Positions 39,056-41,152 of a stretch of DNA of 41,152 bases are shown in pieces. Every line of letters begins with the position of its first letter. The first letter of the stretch is position 1. Below the pieces are notes generated by a model that searched no databases, was not told the DNA's origin, and saw nothing but the letters and a program-made list of their open reading frames with translations. A program made the translations under genes and the position numbers. Source of the DNA: Patescibacteria group bacterium (GTDB taxonomy: Bacteria; Patescibacteriota; Saccharimonadia; CAILAD01; BJGX01); contig JAUPVL010000042.1 in assembly GCA_030917065.1 (NCBI GenBank), forward strand, positions 1-41,152. The letters run 5' to 3'.

Positions 39056-40186
39056 ATGTCTAAAACAAGTCGCAGCATCAAGAGTAATAAAAATAACTCA
39101 ACAAAAAAGAGAAATAACAAGTCTCGGTCTGCAGGAAGCAAGGCGCCAAAAAGAACTAGCTTATCAAGGTGGTTTGCCTATGGAGTTGTGGCGATGATTG
39201 CTGTCGCTGGCATAGTGTTGATATACCGTTCTTATGCTGTCGCTAAGCCCAACTTACGATTTCAAATTCTCAAGAACACTACCTGTGTATCTTCAGTGCC
39301 AAGTACTGATAGCACAGTACACATTAGGATTTATAGGACTCAGGGTAGTGAAACCATCAATAATATTACCGTAAAAGTAAATGGACAAGCTGTATCTACA
39401 AGCCCTACATCTATCAATGGACCAGTTACCAATCTCATGATTGCATCTCCATCTCTGAACGCAAGTAGCAACACTATAACCGTTACTGGCACCAAGGGTG
39501 GTGTTGCAGTTGACTTCTCGCCATATTGTGAGGCCAACGGCAATACCAATAGGACTGTAAGCGTCATATCTACTTCACCTGGCAACTCTGGCGGTGGAGG
39601 GGGTACTCCTGGGACTGGTGGTGGAGGTGGCAACACCGGAGGCGGGGGTAGTACCACCGGTCAAAGACTATCAGCTAGTCTTACTCCTGCAGAGCTAGCA
39701 GCTGGATCTGTTTCTGATGGTGGTGCAGAAAACTCTGCAGTCAATAGTATTTTTGCTCCTAGAAATGCAACTATATGGTGTAATCAAGGTCAGTGTAGTG
39801 TGGGATACAATTATGGCCAGCCTGTTCAAACCCAAATAAAGCCTTCATGGAACTGTACCAATGGTTCTGGATGGTCGTACAAGGTAGTAAGCGGAATGAA
39901 GTCTGGTAGATGGTTGTGCACACAAGACTATAGTATCCAAACCGATCCAGTAATTAGACCATGGCTCAGGGTAGCAGCTTGTGAGAGCGGAGGTAACTGG
40001 GCTATTAATACTGGCAATGGGTTTTATGGAGGATTGCAGTTTGATCTTCAGACATGGCAAAGTGTAGGTGGGCAGGGATATCCACATCAGAACTCAGCAC
40101 ATGAGCAGGCATATAGGGCAAGTATATTGCATTCACAGCGTGGTACACAGCCTTGGCCACATTGCGGTAGGTATTATAATGGATGA
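39056..40186 (+). CDS. Rpf-like (resuscitation-promoting factor) transglycosylase
   Basis: A 376-aa secreted or anchored wall enzyme. A basic N-terminus leads to a TM or signal helix (WFAYGVVAMIAVAGIVLIY, ~residues 40-58), then a domain with two Cys, a Gly-rich linker (SPGNSGGGGG...TGGGGS), and a C-terminal Rpf/lysozyme-like domain (LRVAACESGGNW with the catalytic Glu, GFYGGLQFDLQTWQSVGG, QAYRASIL). Rpf enzymes cut peptidoglycan; here it may remodel self or host wall. ATG 39056 chosen because the earlier TTG at 39005 is inside the promoter. Confidence 0.9.
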   Translation: MSKTSRSIKSNKNNSTKKRNNKSRSAGSKAPKRTSLSRWFAYGVVAMIAVAGIVLIYRSYAVAKPNLRFQILKNTTCVSSVPSTDSTVHIRIYRTQGSETINNITVKVNGQAVSTSPTSINGPVTNLMIASPSLNASSNTITVTGTKGGVAVDFSPYCEANGNTNRTVSVISTSPGNSGGGGGTPGTGGGGGNTGGGGSTTGQRLSASLTPAELAAGSVSDGGAENSAVNSIFAPRNATIWCNQGQCSVGYNYGQPVQTQIKPSWNCTNGSGWSYKVVSGMKSGRWLCTQDYSIQTDPVIRPWLRVAACESGGNWAINTGNGFYGGLQFDLQTWQSVGGQGYPHQNSAHEQAYRASILHSQRGTQPWPHCGRYYNG

Positions 40187-40295
40187 GATCGCTTGATAAG
40201 TACCGAGCATTATTTAGATATATATAAATATAACAATATTCAAAAAGTACAGTTGGGCTAAGTGAAAAGATAGTTTATAATGGAACATAACTACT

Positions 40296-41152
40296 ATGGA
40301 TATCCAAAAAAACGACAAAAACGCCTCAAATACCATCGATTTGAACAGTCCTAGTCCCTACAATCAGACTGCGGGACCAAATACGCATACCAGTAGGGTA
40401 GCTCCAGCAAAGCCACCAAACAAGAAAAAGAAGTGGATATTTCTTGGACTTGGAGCAATAGTGCTTGTAGCCGTTATTGGATTTCTTTCATATAGGTACT
40501 ATCAGCAACGAGTAGCAGAAGAGAACACCAAAAACAGTAAGATAGTAATCGGTGATACCACGATCACGCAAGATGACATCAGTAAGTACGCAAACGCATT
40601 AGACGAAAACAAAAAAGAGAATCCTGGTGTTTATTATGACAGCGGGTCAAGAGAGATAGCCATAAACGATCTTGTAACTAATGCTGGCCTCAAGGAGGAA
40701 GCCAAGAAGCAAAATGTTTCTCTAACAGCAGAGGAGTATCAGAAGCTGTTTGAGCTTCCGGCCGGCATCACAGACGCCACTCCATATTTGAACCAGATAA
40801 AATCTTTCAACGATTTTTCATATGTCGCAGTTACTCAAAAGGAAAATGAAGCTCTCAAGGCAAAGCTCAAAGACAAGATTATATCTAGTAAGAAATTCTT
40901 GGTATCACAGATAACATTTGACTCGCCATTTTTCACAGAACAGCAAGATGTAGCGGTAGCAAACGGATTGCATACCGAAGCAAAAGCTAAGCTAAACAAC
41001 GATTTTTTACCACTGTTCAAATCTAAATCCAAACCAGAAGCCATGGGGGCTATATCTGACGTCAATCAAGTAGATCCTGCCAAACCTGATACCAATAATG
41101 CCGAACAATACTTCACCAAGATGGTGACTACAAGTTTGTTTATAGATGAATA
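40296..41152 (+). CDS. SurA/PrsA-like chaperone or PPIase, partial
   Basis: The first 285 residues; the gene continues past the right edge. A basic, Pro/Asn-rich cytoplasmic start, one TM anchor (WIFLGLGAIVLVAVIGFLSY, ~residues 48-67), then a helical SurA_N/PrsA-like domain (IVIGDTTITQDDISKYA, EIAINDLVTNAGLKEEAKKQNVSL). A parvulin domain would follow in relatives but lies mostly outside. TATAAT (40276-40281) lies 14 nt before the ATG. Likely an extracytoplasmic folding factor. Confidence 0.75.
   Translation, partial: MDIQKNDKNASNTIDLNSPSPYNQTAGPNTHTSRVAPAKPPNKKKKWIFLGLGAIVLVAVIGFLSYRYYQQRVAEENTKNSKIVIGDTTITQDDISKYANALDENKKENPGVYYDSGSREIAINDLVTNAGLKEEAKKQNVSLTAEEYQKLFELPAGITDATPYLNQIKSFNDFSYVAVTQKENEALKAKLKDKIISSKKFLVSQITFDSPFFTEQQDVAVANGLHTEAKAKLNNDFLPLFKSKSKPEAMGAISDVNQVDPAKPDTNNAEQYFTKMVTTSLFIDE

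Noticed and set aside
1..41152. CRISPR array, tRNA genes, insertion sequences, prophage genes
   Set aside because: I found no regularly spaced repeats, tRNA cloverleaf, transposase or phage structural genes on reading the window.

Overview
This window looks like a chromosome segment of a small-genome bacterium of the Candidate Phyla Radiation, most likely Candidatus Saccharibacteria (TM7). That placement is inferred from gene content and order (dnaG-rpoD, truB-rpsO-pnp, ftsK followed by a RodZ-like gene, recA-recX, rpsF-ssb-rpsR-efp), a low to moderate GC backbone, small multi-TM and Rpf-like surface proteins, and no biosynthetic genes. TGA reads as stop, unlike Absconditabacteria and Gracilibacteria. 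No 16S rRNA gene is present to confirm it.

Layout. 1-10.4 kb: partial HAD hydrolase, RBBP9-like hydrolase, dnaG-rpoD, two small acidic or charged proteins, polA, a two-TM protein, an ASCH protein and an ABC exporter. 10.4-15.1 kb: a small membrane-protein cassette, mutM, holA, a three-gene overlapping cassette, rpsT and a TrmB-type regulator. 15.1-18.4 kb: mostly RNA, namely a 375-nt orphan RNA with its own promoter and terminator, a 63-aa gene, about 1.5 kb of highly structured noncoding RNA, and two further small GC-rich genes sharing a repeated 3' structure. 18.4-31 kb: a degenerate DHH protein, truB, rpsO, pnp, udg, rnj, SemiSWEET, ftsK, a RodZ-like gene and yajQ. 31-41 kb: a two-gene unknown cassette, recA, recX, a PRC-barrel protein, rpsF-ssb-rpsR-efp, tandem seven-TM paralogues, ychF, an Rpf-like lysozyme and a partial SurA/PrsA-like chaperone.

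Two expression styles alternate. About fifteen core genes have a -10 box ending 6-9 nt before the start codon, which predicts leaderless mRNAs. The small GC-rich accessory genes instead have good sigma-70 promoters, strong Shine-Dalgarno sequences and sometimes GTG or TTG starts.

The most striking discovery is three type III hammerhead ribozymes (10398-10473 minus, 13710-13765 plus, 16123-16190 plus). Each lies downstream of a small accessory ORF or operon and just after a hairpin, forming an 'ORF - hairpin - hammerhead' 3' module. In the minus-strand case the 3' UTR also holds a 12-nt perfect complement of the gene's own Shine-Dalgarno region, so the mRNA ends could pair, as in hok- or aapA-type toxin mRNAs. 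The third hammerhead would cut a small mRNA away from the large structured RNA. A palindrome shared by the TrmB gene and the neighbouring 375-nt RNA suggests one regulator controls both. Several core proteins have lost metal or catalytic residues (DnaG zinc site, UDG Fe-S ligands, NrnA-position DHH protein).
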